This document shows positions 26,624-37,085 of a DNA stretch of 64,000 nt, in pieces. A model generated the notes under the pieces. It did no database searches and had not been told where the DNA came from. It worked only from the letters and a program-made list of their open reading frames with translations. This stretch comes from Streptomyces sennicomposti. GTDB taxonomy: Bacteria > Actinomycetota > Actinomycetes > Streptomycetales > Streptomycetaceae. The stretch is from the NCBI RefSeq assembly GCF_019890635.1, contig NZ_JAIOAB010000028.1, positions 1 through 64,000 of the forward strand, read 5' to 3'. Numbering within the stretch: the first letter of the stretch is position 1; the number at the start of each line of letters is the position of its first letter. The position numbers were made by a program, and so were the translations under genes.

Positions 26624-26637
26624 GGTCGTCGTGCCGG

Positions 26638-28296
26638 TCACTGCGGGGGATTGCCCGTCGAGACGTTCAGCTGGATGGTCGGCATGTTGTCCGGGTCGAG
26701 ATCCGTGTCCGCGGCCGGGAACTGGTTCAGGACGGTGCCCTCGCCCCAGGTGTTGTCGTCCACGTCCGTGATCTTCAGCTTCCAGCCCGCGGCCTGGAAG
26801 CACTCCTTCACGGACTGGATGTACTTGTACTGGAAGTCCGGCAGCCGGATCTTGTCCGGGTCGTTGTACGACTCCTGCGGCTCTTTGCACTTGTCCGCGT
26901 CGATCGTCTTCGACGTGTCCGGCCCGCGGTGCCCCGGCACGCTGCTGGACGCCGTCGTGGTGGGGGAGGTGCTCCCGCCGCCGCCCCGGGTGTCGTCGTC
27001 GCTGCCGTTGTTGACCAGCAGCGCGGCGATCAGGCCGCCGACCGCCACGACCGCGACGACGATCGAGCCGACGACGACCGGCTTGTTGCCCCCGCCCCGC
27101 GCCGGGCCCGGGGCGCCGGGGTTCTGCGGGGAGATGGTGTAGGGCGGCGGCGTGGCGCTCTGCTGCGGCGCGTACCCGGCCGGGCCCGGAGCGGCGTAGC
27201 CGCCCTGCTGCGGGTAGCCGTACGCGGGCTGGGGCATCGCCGGCGGCGGGGTGCCGTAGGGGTTCGGGTTCGGGGTGGGCGCCGGGTTCGGCTGGTACGG
27301 CGTCTGGACGTTGCCCACGGGCGCGGGCGGGGTGTCGACCGGCGGGAAGACGGCGGAACCGACGCCGGCGCCGCTGGAGGTCTGCACGCCCGGGACGATG
27401 CTCGGCGGGGCGGCCTGGAAGGAGGCGGCCACGCGCAGGCACTCGTCGCGCATCGACTCGGCGTTCGGGAAGCGCTCGTTGGGGTTCTTCTTCAGCGCGC
27501 GGGCGATCATCGCGTCCACCGCGGGCGGCAGCGAGCGGTTGATCGTGGAGGGCGCGACGGGCTCCTCCTGCACGTGCGCGTACGCGATCGCCAGCGGCGA
27601 GTCGGCGTCGAACGGGAGCCGTCCGGTGACCAGTTGGAAGAGCATGATGCCGACCGAGTACAGGTCGGAGCGGGCGTCCACGCCGCGGCCGAGCGCCTGT
27701 TCGGGCGACAGGTACTGCGGGGTGCCGACGACCATGCCGGTCTGCGTCATGGAGGTGACGCCGGACTGCATGGCGCGGGCGATGCCGAAGTCCATCACCT
27801 TGACGACGCCGCGCTTGGTCATCATCACGTTGCCCGGCTTGATGTCGCGGTGGACCAGCCCCATCTCGTGGCTGATCTCCAGCGCGGCGAGCACGTCCGC
27901 GGTGACCTTCAGGGCCTTGTCGACGGGCATCGCGCCGTACTGCCGCACGTCCTGGTCGAGCACCGAGCCCAGCGGCCGGCCCTCGATGTACTCCATGACG
28001 ATGTACGGCGTGGCCATGCCGTCCAGTTCGTCCTCGCCGGTGTCGAACACCGAGACGATGTTGGTGTGCGTGAGCTTCGCCACCGCCTGCGCCTCGCGGC
28101 GGAACCGCTCGCGGAACGCCGGCTCGCGGCCCAGCTCGGTGTGGAGCGTCTTGATCGCGACCTGACGGTCGAGCACGGCGTCGTAGGCGAGGTGCACCGA
28201 GGCCATGCCGCCCTCGCCGAGCAAGTCGCGCAGCTGGTAGCGGCCGCCGGCCAGCGCCCGCCCCGTGAACCGGCCCTGTGCGCCGTCCTGGCTCAT
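26638..28296 (-). CDS. PASTA-type Ser/Thr protein kinase
   Basis: This 552-residue transmembrane kinase has an N-terminal Hanks-type catalytic domain (residues ~15-280) with GEGGMASVHLAYD, the Lys in VAIKTL, HRDIKPGNVM and DFGIARAM. A Pro/Gly/Tyr-rich juxtamembrane region follows, then one membrane helix (VVVGSIVVAVVAVGGLIAAL). The external domain is a single PASTA-like module (LPDFQYKYIQSVKECFQAAG ... VLNQFPAADTDLDPDN) with two cysteines that may pair. PASTA domains usually sense peptidoglycan fragments or lipid II. The ATG at 28296 follows GGGGGA. It diverges from a second kinase. Confidence 0.92.
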   Translation of the reverse strand: MSQDGAQGRFTGRALAGGRYQLRDLLGEGGMASVHLAYDAVLDRQVAIKTLHTELGREPAFRERFRREAQAVAKLTHTNIVSVFDTGEDELDGMATPYIVMEYIEGRPLGSVLDQDVRQYGAMPVDKALKVTADVLAALEISHEMGLVHRDIKPGNVMMTKRGVVKVMDFGIARAMQSGVTSMTQTGMVVGTPQYLSPEQALGRGVDARSDLYSVGIMLFQLVTGRLPFDADSPLAIAYAHVQEEPVAPSTINRSLPPAVDAMIARALKKNPNERFPNAESMRDECLRVAASFQAAPPSIVPGVQTSSGAGVGSAVFPPVDTPPAPVGNVQTPYQPNPAPTPNPNPYGTPPPAMPQPAYGYPQQGGYAAPGPAGYAPQQSATPPPYTISPQNPGAPGPARGGGNKPVVVGSIVVAVVAVGGLIAALLVNNGSDDDTRGGGGSTSPTTTASSSVPGHRGPDTSKTIDADKCKEPQESYNDPDKIRLPDFQYKYIQSVKECFQAAGWKLKITDVDDNTWGEGTVLNQFPAADTDLDPDNMPTIQLNVSTGNPPQ

Positions 28297-28736
28297 CTTC
28301 TGCGTCCCCCATTGGCGCGCTAGGCCCGGCGTGCCGCGCCCGCGTGATCGGCTGTCCGTCGGCCGGTCCCGGGACCCGCCGCCCGGCGGTCGCGCGGCCG
28401 GACCTGCCGACCGGACCGTGTGACCGGAGAGCGTGACCGGATCCCGATGATCGAATGTGTTATTCCCGGCCAAGTCTGCCCCAGGGCACTGACACGTCAA
28501 GCTCGGTGCCCGTTCCGTGACCGTACGCGAAAGAAGCGTCGCGGAAGCGTTACAGCGGGCGTACGGCCGGTACACGGGATTTGCACGACCATGGCCGCAC
28601 GGGGTTTGATGACCGGTCCGGCCCGGACCGGTCCGCGCGGCGAACCCGGACCGGCGGCTTGCGCCGAGCCTGTAGCGTGGCCGACGGAGACCGTGACAAC
28701 ACCGCGCACCGCGGGCAGAAACGACGGCGAGGACTG
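28297..28736. other. Divergent region between two kinase genes
   Basis: About 440 bases hold the promoters of both kinases. A direct repeat of GTGACCGGA occurs at about 28420-28440. A -10-like TAGCGT lies at 28673-28678 on the plus strand, leaving a ~58-base leader for the rightward kinase; no clear -35 is seen. No gene is visible. Confidence 0.5.
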
Positions 28737-30431
<1,695 letters not shown>

Positions 30432-30439
30432 CCCCCCTC

Positions 30440-30478
30440 ACGCGCGCGTGGACCCCTGAAGGGCCTCCACGCGCGCGT
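30440..30478. terminator. Hairpin terminator after the kinase gene
   Basis: A 13-bp perfect stem (ACGCGCGCGTGGA at 30440-30452 with its complement at 30466-30478) encloses a 13-base loop with an inner CCC/GGG. It lies between convergent genes and may serve both. Confidence 0.75.
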
Positions 30479-30508
30479 TCCTGTGCCCGGCACCCCCCGC
30501 CGGGCGGC

Positions 30509-31552
30509 TCACTCCGCGAACGCCCCGCACACCGCGTCGTACTCCCGCGTCCACCACACGACGAGCGCCGAGGCGGCCGGGAACTGCGGGTCCGCGCGGG
30601 TGTCGCCGCGCTCGTAGTGCCAGCGCAGCATCCAGAAGTCGTTCAGGCGCTCCCACCACACCCGGTGCACGGCCGCCGCGAGCTCCTCGGCCGTGGCCCC
30701 GGCCGAGCGCCGGTACGCGCGCGCGTACGCCCTGATCTTGGGCAGGTCCAGGGTGCCGGCCGGGCGGACGAAGAAGATCGCGGCGGCGCGTACCGCCTCC
30801 TCCGCACGCGGTTGCACGCCGAGCCGGTCCCAGTCGACGATCGCGGCCGGGGCGTCGCCCTTGTAGAGCAGGTTGAACGGGTGGAAGTCGCCGTGCACCC
30901 AGCCGGTCGGGCCGCCGCGCGGAGGACGCCGGTCGGCGTGCTGTTCGAGCAGCGCGCGGCGCTCCAGGAGGCGGTGGCGGGCCAGCTCGTCGAAGGCGTC
31001 CGGGGGGCGGTGGCGGCGGACGTGGCCGAGCAGGTCGTCGATCAGGGTGAGGGTGTCGGCGGGATCGGCGCTCTCCACGGGGTGCGGGCCGGCGGCGGGG
31101 CGGGTGTGCCGCTTGGGCGGCATCACGCGCTCCAGGCAGGCGTGCACGGCCCCCAGGAGCGCGCCGAGCCGGGTGCACTGGCCGGTGGTGAGCTGGCCGC
31201 CGTGCCGGTGCCGGCCGTCGATCCAGGGGTGCAGGGCGTAGGCGTGGCCGCCGACGACGGCGACGGTGCGCCCGTCGCGGCCGGCCAGCGGGGGCGCCAC
31301 CGGGACGCCGAGGTCGGCCAGGCGCTGGGTGGCGCGGTGCTGGCGGGCGATCGCGGCGGGGTCGGCGGTGTCCGGGTCGAAGTGGTGCTTGAGGAAGTAC
31401 CGGCCGCGCGTCGTGCACAGCCGGTAGCCGCGGTTCAGCAGGCCCTGGTCGACCGGTTCGCAGGTGAGGGCGGAGCCGGCCCCGTACTGGCGCAGTAAGG
31501 CGTTCAGAGGGGGCGCGTGGGGCACAGGGGGTGGTACACATGAGCGCGGCAC
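30509..31552 (-). CDS. APH-type phosphotransferase
   Basis: This 347-residue kinase of the aminoglycoside/homoserine/choline phosphotransferase fold shows the catalytic loop GWVHGDFHPFNLLY (HGD with N downstream) and the metal-binding IVDWDRLG. The Lys-bearing strand GRYFLKHHF is in the N-lobe. The family includes sugar, choline, homoserine and antibiotic kinases, and nothing here fixes the substrate. The GTG at 31552 has no ribosome-binding site, but a TAACAT -10 box lies 7 bases upstream, so it is probably leaderless. The core domain is normal in length. Confidence 0.85.
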   Translation of the reverse strand: MPRSCVPPPVPHAPPLNALLRQYGAGSALTCEPVDQGLLNRGYRLCTTRGRYFLKHHFDPDTADPAAIARQHRATQRLADLGVPVAPPLAGRDGRTVAVVGGHAYALHPWIDGRHRHGGQLTTGQCTRLGALLGAVHACLERVMPPKRHTRPAAGPHPVESADPADTLTLIDDLLGHVRRHRPPDAFDELARHRLLERRALLEQHADRRPPRGGPTGWVHGDFHPFNLLYKGDAPAAIVDWDRLGVQPRAEEAVRAAAIFFVRPAGTLDLPKIRAYARAYRRSAGATAEELAAAVHRVWWERLNDFWMLRWHYERGDTRADPQFPAASALVVWWTREYDAVCGAFAE

Positions 31553-31559
31553 GCGCCAG

Positions 31560-31565
31560 ATGTTA
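31560..31565 (-). promoter_or_regulatory. -10 box, leaderless phosphotransferase gene
   Basis: Reading the minus strand, TAACAT lies 7 bases before the GTG start at 31552; no ribosome-binding site is seen. Confidence 0.5.
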
Positions 31566-31834
31566 GGGCACCGGCCGAGGCCGTGAGCTGGGCGTTGTCA
31601 CAGGCTGTCGTCCGCAGTCGCAATCGGTCACTTGGTGTCACCGCGGTGATCCGTTCCCGTCCGCGCCCCGGTCCGCGCCCCCCGTTCGGATACCGGCCGC
31701 CGCTCTCCGCCGACCGGGGCCGTTCCGACCGTCCGCCAACCCTTCCCGACCCGGGGGTGACCGGGATAACGTGCCGGTGTTCCGGCCCCCTGCAAGGCTG
31801 TGACCAGCGGTTGCCCCGAAAGCCCGGCGAGATA

Positions 31835-31870
31835 CTCGGACGTCCAAGCGAAAATACTTGGAAATCCAAG
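31835..31870. promoter_or_regulatory. Two CTTGGA-NN-TCCAAG palindromes
   Basis: CTCGGACGTCCAAG (31835-31848) and CTTGGAAATCCAAG (31857-31870) are two 14-bp inverted repeats spaced exactly 22 bp centre to centre, i.e. two helical turns. The preceding ATA is also shared. They lie just upstream of a -35 box, which suggests an operator for two dimers. The regulator is unknown. Confidence 0.65.
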
Positions 31871-31893
31871 GAAACACGCAGGTCAGGTGGGGT

Positions 31894-31923
31894 TTCACAG
31901 AAATGTGGAGCACTGGGTAACGT
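31894..31923 (+). promoter_or_regulatory. Promoter of second bkd operon
   Basis: TTCACA (31894-31899) and TAACGT (31918-31923) are spaced by 18 bp and resemble a housekeeping-sigma promoter. Transcription would start about 165 bases before the E1alpha GTG. Confidence 0.45.
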
Positions 31924-32014
31924 GGCTGTTGCAGGGCGCTCGCCGGGGCACCTGTCACGCCTGTTCCCGGCCGAGTGGCACCCACCCCGTGCCCCGTGGT
32001 CCAGAACAGGTGAG

Positions 32015-32050
32015 CCTCCCCCAAGCTCTCACGAGCAGGGGGGACCCCCA
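32015..32050. repeat. Hairpin repeat element (copy 1)
   Basis: This ~36-base element has the pattern CTCCCCCAAGCTCTC, spacer, GAGCAGGGGGGACCCCCA. Pairing of AGCTCT/GAGC and CCCCC/GGGGGG gives a hairpin. A related element lies at 41385-41424. I recall many similar copies in Streptomyces intergenic regions. Confidence 0.55.
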
Positions 32051-32094
32051 GGCCCACCGGCGACCCCGGGGGCCGGACCGACGGAGGAGCACAC

Positions 32095-33318
32095 GTGACC
32101 GTGGAGAGCACTGCCGCGCGCACATCGCGACGCAGCGCCGGGAGCAAGGCCGGTACGTCCGGCACGAAGGCAGCCGGCACCACCGGTAGCAAGCGCACCA
32201 CCCGCACGACCGCCAAGAAGGCCGCCGCCGACGGCGCCGACCCTCAGCTCGTGCAGCTGCTGACCCCCGAGGGGAAGCGCGTCAAGAACGCCGAGTACGA
32301 CAAGTACGTCGCCGGCATCACCCCGGAAGACCTGCGCGGCCTGTACCGCGACATGGTGCTCACCCGCCGCTTCGACGCCGAGGCCACCGCCCTGCAGCGC
32401 CAGGGCGAGCTGGGACTGTGGGCCTCCCTGCTCGGCCAGGAGGCCGCGCAGATCGGCTCCGGCCGGGCCACCCGCGAGGACGACTACGTCTTCCCGACCT
32501 ACCGCGAGCACGGCGTCGCCTGGTGCCGCGGGGTCGACCCGACCAACCTGCTGGGCATGTTCCGCGGCGTGAACAACGGCGGCTGGGACCCCAACGGCAA
32601 CAACTTCCACCTCTACACGATCGTCATCGGCTCCCAGACGCTGCACGCCACCGGCTACGCCATGGGCATCGCCAAGGACGGCGCCGACTCCGCGGTCATC
32701 GCCTACTTCGGCGACGGCGCCTCCAGCCAGGGCGACGTGGCGGAGTCCTTCACCTTCTCCGCGGTCTACAACGCGCCCGTGGTGTTCTTCTGCCAGAACA
32801 ACCAGTGGGCGATCTCCGAGCCGACCGAGAAGCAGACCCGGGTGCCGCTGTACCAGCGCGCGCAGGGCTTCGGCTTCCCCGGCGTCCGCGTCGACGGCAA
32901 CGACGTGCTGGCCTGCCTCGCGGTCACCCGGTGGGCGCTGGAGCGCGCCCGCGCCGGCGAGGGCCCCACCCTGGTCGAGGCGTATACCTACCGCATGGGC
33001 GCGCACACCACCTCCGACGACCCCACCCGCTACCGGGGCGACGAGGAGCGGCTCGCCTGGGAGGCGAAGGACCCGATCCTGCGCCTTCGCCGGCACCTGG
33101 AGGCCGCAAACCACGCGGACGAGGGATTCTTCGCGGAACTCGAGACCGAGAGCGAGGCGTTGGGCAGACGAGTGCGCGAAGCGGTCCGCGCCATGCCCGA
33201 CCCGGACCACTTCGCCATCTTCGAGAACGCGTACGCGGACGGGCACGCGCTCGTCGACGAGGAGCGCGCCCAGTTCGCCGCCTACCAGGCGTCGTTCACG
33301 GACGCGGAGGGGGTCTGA
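32095..33318 (+). CDS. bkdA: Branched-chain 2-oxoacid dehydrogenase E1 alpha (second copy)
   Basis: This 407-residue E1 alpha subunit has a ThDP motif from YFGDGASSQGDVAESF to CQNNQWAIS and the TYRMGAHTTSDDPTRYRGDE segment. A ~50-residue Lys/Thr/Ala-rich N-terminal extension (positively charged, low complexity) is absent from the first copy. The GTG start has GGAGGA 8 bases upstream. The leader is long (~165 bases) and holds a hairpin repeat. It is followed after 2 bases by E1 beta. Confidence 0.9.
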   Translation: MTVESTAARTSRRSAGSKAGTSGTKAAGTTGSKRTTRTTAKKAAADGADPQLVQLLTPEGKRVKNAEYDKYVAGITPEDLRGLYRDMVLTRRFDAEATALQRQGELGLWASLLGQEAAQIGSGRATREDDYVFPTYREHGVAWCRGVDPTNLLGMFRGVNNGGWDPNGNNFHLYTIVIGSQTLHATGYAMGIAKDGADSAVIAYFGDGASSQGDVAESFTFSAVYNAPVVFFCQNNQWAISEPTEKQTRVPLYQRAQGFGFPGVRVDGNDVLACLAVTRWALERARAGEGPTLVEAYTYRMGAHTTSDDPTRYRGDEERLAWEAKDPILRLRRHLEAANHADEGFFAELETESEALGRRVREAVRAMPDPDHFAIFENAYADGHALVDEERAQFAAYQASFTDAEGV

Positions 33319-33320
33319 GG

Positions 33321-34316
33321 ATGGCTGCGGAGGCTGTGACGGTGAAAAACATGGCCCTGGCCAAGGCGATCAACGAGTCGCTGCGCCGTGCCCTGGAGAA
33401 CGACCCGAAGGTCCTCGTCATGGGCGAGGACGTCGGCAAGCTCGGCGGCGTGTTCCGGGTGACGGACGGGCTCCAGAAGGACTTCGGCGAGAGCCGGGTC
33501 ATCGACACCCCGCTCGCCGAGTCCGGCATCGTGGGCACGGCGATCGGTCTCGCGCTGCGCGGCTACCGCCCGGTGGTCGAGATCCAGTTCGACGGCTTCG
33601 TCTTCCCGGCGTACGACCAGATCGTCACCCAGCTGGCGAAGATGCACGCCCGCTCGCTGGGCAAGGTCAAGATGCCCGTCGTGATCCGCATCCCCTACGG
33701 CGGCGGCATCGGCGCGGTCGAGCACCACTCCGAGTCCCCGGAGGCGCTCTTCGCGCACGTGGCGGGCCTGAAGGTGGTGAGCCCGTCCAACGCCTCGGAC
33801 GCCTACTGGATGATGCAGCAGGCCATCCAGAGCGACGACCCGGTGATCTACTTCGAGCCCAAGCGGCGCTACTGGGACAAGGGCGAGGTCGACACCGAGG
33901 CCATCCCCGCCCCGCTGCACAAGGCGCAGGTCGTCCGCGAGGGCGCCGACCTGACCCTGGCGGCCTACGGCCCGATGGTGAAGCTGTGCCAGGAGGCCGC
34001 CGCGGCCGCCGCCGAGGAGGGCAAGTCCCTGGAGGTCCTGGACCTGCGCTCGGTCTCCCCGCTGGACTTCGACGCGATCCAGGCGTCGGTGCAGAAGACC
34101 CGCCGCCTGGTGGTGGTGCACGAGGCGCCGGTGTTCTTCGGCTCCGGCGCGGAGATCGCCGCCCGGATCACCGAGCGTTGCTTCTACCACCTGGAGGCCC
34201 CGGTCCTCAGGGTCGGCGGCTACCACGCGCCGTATCCGCCGGCGCGCCTGGAGGAGACCTACCTGCCGGACCTGGACCGCGTGCTCGACGCCGTCGACCG
34301 CTCGCTGGCGTACTGA
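33321..34316 (+). CDS. bkdB: Branched-chain 2-oxoacid dehydrogenase E1 beta (second copy)
   Basis: This 331-residue E1 beta has the same diagnostic segments as the first copy (MGEDVGKLGGVFRVTDGLQK, TPLAESGIVGTAIGLALRGY, IPYGGGIGAVEHHSESPEAL). The ATG lies 2 bases after the E1 alpha stop, whose GAGGGGGTCTGAGG stretch doubles as ribosome-binding site. It is part of a three-gene E1alpha-E1beta-E2 operon. Confidence 0.92.
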   Translation: MAAEAVTVKNMALAKAINESLRRALENDPKVLVMGEDVGKLGGVFRVTDGLQKDFGESRVIDTPLAESGIVGTAIGLALRGYRPVVEIQFDGFVFPAYDQIVTQLAKMHARSLGKVKMPVVIRIPYGGGIGAVEHHSESPEALFAHVAGLKVVSPSNASDAYWMMQQAIQSDDPVIYFEPKRRYWDKGEVDTEAIPAPLHKAQVVREGADLTLAAYGPMVKLCQEAAAAAAEEGKSLEVLDLRSVSPLDFDAIQASVQKTRRLVVVHEAPVFFGSGAEIAARITERCFYHLEAPVLRVGGYHAPYPPARLEETYLPDLDRVLDAVDRSLAY

Positions 34317-34327
34317 GGGAGAGGGTC

Positions 34328-35812
34328 GTGACGACGATGACCGACGCGTCCGTGCGCGAGTTCAAGATGCCGGATGTCGGCGAGGGCCTGACCGAGGCCG
34401 AGATCCTCAAGTGGTACGTCCAGCCGGGTGACACGGTCACCGACGGCCAGGTCGTCTGCGAGGTCGAGACGGCCAAGGCGGCCGTCGAACTGCCCATCCC
34501 CTACGACGGCGTGGTGCGCGAACTGCGCTTCCCCGAGGGCACCACGGTGGACGTGGGCACCGCGATCATCACGGTGGCGGTGGCCGGCGGAGCCCCGGCG
34601 GCCGAACCGCAGCAGACCGAGGTACCGGCTCAGGCGGGCGCCGCGGCCGAGCCGCAGCAGGCCGAGGAGCCGAAGCCGGAGGGCCGCCAGCCGGTCCTCG
34701 TCGGCTACGGCGTCTCCACCTCCGCCACCAAGCGCCGCCCCCGCAAGGGCGCCGAGGCCGCGCCCCGCGCGGACCAGGCCCCGGCGGCGCCCCAGCCGGA
34801 GCTGAACGGCCGCGCCGCCGCCCCCCAGGCCACCGCCCCGGCGCCCGCCGCGCCGGTACCGGCCCCGGCCGGCAAGGACCGGCCGCTGGCCAAGCCGCCG
34901 GTGCGCAAGCTCGCCAAGGACCTGGGCGTGGACCTGACCACGGTGGTCCCGTCCGGCCCGGACGGCGTCATCACCCGCGAGGACGTCCACGCCGCGGTGC
35001 GGGCGGCGGTGCCGGCACCCGAGGCCCCGGCCGCCGAGCCGGCCTTGGCGCAGGCCCCCGCGGGGGAGCGGGGCCGGCCGGCCCCGGCGCCCGTGGCGGC
35101 GTACGACGCGGCCCGGGAGACGCGCATCCCCGTCAAGGGCGTCCGCAAGGCGACGGCCGCGGCGATGGTCGGCTCGGCGTTCACGGCGCCGCACGTCACG
35201 GAGTTCGTGACGGTGGACGTGACGCGGACGATGAAGCTCGTCGAGGAGCTGAAGCAGGACAAGGAGTTCACCGGTCTGCGCGTGAACCCCCTGCTGCTGA
35301 TCGCCAAGGCGCTGCTGGTCGCGATCAAGCGCAACCCGGACATCAACGCGTCCTGGGACGAGGCCAGCCAGGAGATCGTGCTCAAGCACTACGTCAACCT
35401 GGGCATCGCCGCGGCCACCCCGCGGGGCCTGATCGTGCCGAACATCAAGGACGCCCACGCCAAGACGCTGCCGCAACTCGCCGAATCCCTCGGCGAACTG
35501 GTCGCGACGGCCCGCGAGGGCAAGACGTCCCCGGCGGCGATGCAGGGCGGCACGGTGACCATCACCAACGTCGGCGTCTTCGGCGTCGACACCGGCACGC
35601 CGATCCTCAACCCGGGCGAGTCCGCGATCCTCGCGATCGGCGCGATCAAGCTCCAGCCGTGGGTCCACAAGGGCAAGGTCAAGCCCCGTCAGGTCACCAC
35701 CCTGGCCCTCTCCTTCGACCACCGCCTGGTCGACGGCGAACTCGGCTCGAAGGTCCTGGCGGACGTCGCGGCGATCCTGGAGCAGCCGAAAAGGCTGATC
35801 ACCTGGGCGTGA
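34328..35812 (+). CDS. bkdC: Dihydrolipoyl acyltransferase E2 (second copy)
   Basis: This 494-residue E2 has one N-terminal lipoyl domain (lipoyl Lys in CEVETAKAAVELP), a Pro/Ala-rich linker, a subunit-binding domain (PPVRKLAKDLGVDLTTVVPS) and a catalytic domain ending in LALSFDHRLVDGELGSK, with the HxxxD catalytic His and Asp. The GTG at 34328 is chosen because AGGGAG lies 6 bases upstream; the ATG at 34337 is the alternative. It has the same number of residues as the first E2 but a clearly different linker. A U-tract terminator follows. Confidence 0.91.
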   Translation: MTTMTDASVREFKMPDVGEGLTEAEILKWYVQPGDTVTDGQVVCEVETAKAAVELPIPYDGVVRELRFPEGTTVDVGTAIITVAVAGGAPAAEPQQTEVPAQAGAAAEPQQAEEPKPEGRQPVLVGYGVSTSATKRRPRKGAEAAPRADQAPAAPQPELNGRAAAPQATAPAPAAPVPAPAGKDRPLAKPPVRKLAKDLGVDLTTVVPSGPDGVITREDVHAAVRAAVPAPEAPAAEPALAQAPAGERGRPAPAPVAAYDAARETRIPVKGVRKATAAAMVGSAFTAPHVTEFVTVDVTRTMKLVEELKQDKEFTGLRVNPLLLIAKALLVAIKRNPDINASWDEASQEIVLKHYVNLGIAAATPRGLIVPNIKDAHAKTLPQLAESLGELVATAREGKTSPAAMQGGTVTITNVGVFGVDTGTPILNPGESAILAIGAIKLQPWVHKGKVKPRQVTTLALSFDHRLVDGELGSKVLADVAAILEQPKRLITWA

Positions 35813-35841
35813 CGCCGCGACATGCGTAACCTGTAGTACCT

Positions 35842-35886
35842 GGAGGGGACGGCCGCAACTTCGGATTGCGACCGCCCCCTCCTTTT
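35842..35886 (+). terminator. Rho-independent terminator of second bkd operon
   Basis: An imperfect stem pairs GGAGGGGACGGCCGCAA with TTGCGACCGCCCCCTCC around a short loop and is followed by TTTT. It is the most canonical terminator in the window. Confidence 0.85.
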
Positions 35887-35954
35887 CCGTTCTCGCACCG
35901 GCGCGGACGGGCCGGAATCAGCGCCGGTGGGCCAGGTCCACGGCCGGGCCGGTC

Positions 35955-36932
35955 TCAGGCCCGGTGGAGGACGTACACCGGCGCCCCGTTCTCCGCCGCG
36001 CCGCGGGGGTGGATGCAGGCGTGCCGGCGCAGCATGCGGAGGCAGTCGTTGACGCGGCGCACGGACAGTCCGGTGCGGGTCGCGATCGACTCGATGGGCA
36101 CCCGCAGCTCGCCCTGCTCCACCAGCACCGGCGCGATCACCACGGCCACCGTCCACACGTCCTCCGTCACCGACAGCCGCTGCCGCCAGTCGGCCAGCAC
36201 GGAGGCGGTGGTGGGCCGGACGCTGAGCGCCTCGGCGGGGCCGGGACGGTCGAGGCCGAGGACGTCGAGGCGGTCGGCGATGCGCTCCATGGCCCGCGCC
36301 ATGGCCTGCTGGGCGGTGAGAGCGGCCTGCTGCGTGGCGAGCGTCGCCTGCTGCGCCGCCAGCATCTCCTTCTGCAGGCTGAGCGATTCACGCTGTGCGA
36401 CTGCAAGTTCCTCGTCCACCTGGAGGTTGTGCGCCTCCAGCCGGACGATGGCCTCGGCGACCTGCTCCGGCATGGCGTAGGCGATCGGCGCTCCGGGGTC
36501 GGCCGGCTGCACCTCGGCCTCCTCCAGGCAGTAGGACCCCTCCCGCTGCACGGTCTCGATCACTTCCGCGACCCACTGCTTGAAGGGGGCGCAGGCGGGT
36601 TTGGTGCAGGCGTTGACGAGCAGGACGAGACCTTGCAGAGAGATGACATTCAGGTCTCGACGCCACTCTCTACCTGCGGGAATGCTGAGACCGTAAGCTC
36701 CAGTTACGGTCTCGAGGATCTCTCGGTGAGCCTCTGGGACATGATCGGCGAGAGCCTGCCGTGAGTTGGTGTGCCCCAGTTCCTTGCAGACGTCCACCGC
36801 CGGGAACCAGTGCGCGCCGTCCGGCATCGTCAGCCGCCGCACCCGCGCTCCGGTCGCCGCGTAGACGAAGTCGCTGATGTCGATCGCCTCGTGCCGCTCG
36901 GCCGGCCCGGGTCGTTTGCTCGGTTCGTTCAC
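35955..36932 (-). CDS. BRO-N domain protein, phage antirepressor-like
   Basis: This 325-residue protein has an N-terminal BRO-N domain (residues ~20-115: VRRLTMPDGAHWFPAVDVCK, ELGHTNSRQALADHV, LNVISLQGLVLLVNA), as in phage and baculovirus BRO/antirepressor proteins. A long Gln/Ala-rich coiled coil (~150-215) follows, then a C-terminal winged-helix-like part (PIESIATRTGLSVRRVNDCL). The GTG at 36932 has an ideal GGAGGT 7 bases upstream; the GTG at 36941 does not. Part of the BRO-N coding region (36600-36760) is about 60% GC, well below its neighbours, suggesting acquisition. It stands alone, with no phage genes nearby. It is probably a chromosomal regulator. Confidence 0.8.
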   Translation of the reverse strand: MNEPSKRPGPAERHEAIDISDFVYAATGARVRRLTMPDGAHWFPAVDVCKELGHTNSRQALADHVPEAHREILETVTGAYGLSIPAGREWRRDLNVISLQGLVLLVNACTKPACAPFKQWVAEVIETVQREGSYCLEEAEVQPADPGAPIAYAMPEQVAEAIVRLEAHNLQVDEELAVAQRESLSLQKEMLAAQQATLATQQAALTAQQAMARAMERIADRLDVLGLDRPGPAEALSVRPTTASVLADWRQRLSVTEDVWTVAVVIAPVLVEQGELRVPIESIATRTGLSVRRVNDCLRMLRRHACIHPRGAAENGAPVYVLHRA

Positions 36933-37002
36933 GTGAACCACCTCCGCTGCGGAAGGTAGAGCGAAGAAAAGTGAATATGCCAGTTCACCCAGGGATGTTC
37001 AC
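36927..37002. promoter_or_regulatory. Promoter and TTCAC/GTGAA half-site cluster of BRO-N gene
   Basis: Five TTCAC or GTGAA half-sites lie within 76 bases: a fused palindrome GTTCACGTGAAC (36927-36938) over the start codon, an inverted pair GTGAA (36971-36975) / TTCAC (36984-36988), and TTCAC at 36998. On the minus strand GTGAAC, a 17-base spacer and CATATT make a plausible -35/-10 pair that overlaps the upstream half-sites. This predicts tight control, perhaps by the BRO-N protein itself. Confidence 0.55.
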
Positions 37003-37085
37003 GATTGAGGGGGAAGATCGACCGAAGCGCCGCGGCGGGGCGCCGAGGCGTGTATGGCGAGGCGGACGGCGGGCTCGTACGACGC

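Larger units (their letters stand above)
31566..32094. other. Long control region of second bkd operon
   Basis: About 530 bases without a gene. They hold two matching palindromes (31835-31870), a sigma-70-like promoter (31894-31923), a -10-like TAACGT near 31767 and, in the leader, a hairpin repeat element (32015-32050). The part from 31830 to 31930 is clearly less GC-rich than its surroundings. Confidence 0.7.

Noticed and set aside
35955..36932. Prophage remnant around the BRO-N gene
   Set aside because: No integrase, structural or lysis genes and no att-like repeats nearby; neighbours are ordinary core genes.
36927..36938. Third parS at the BRO-N start codon
   Set aside because: GTTCACGTGAAC lacks one T/A pair of the parS arms; its association with other TTCAC half-sites suits a local operator better.
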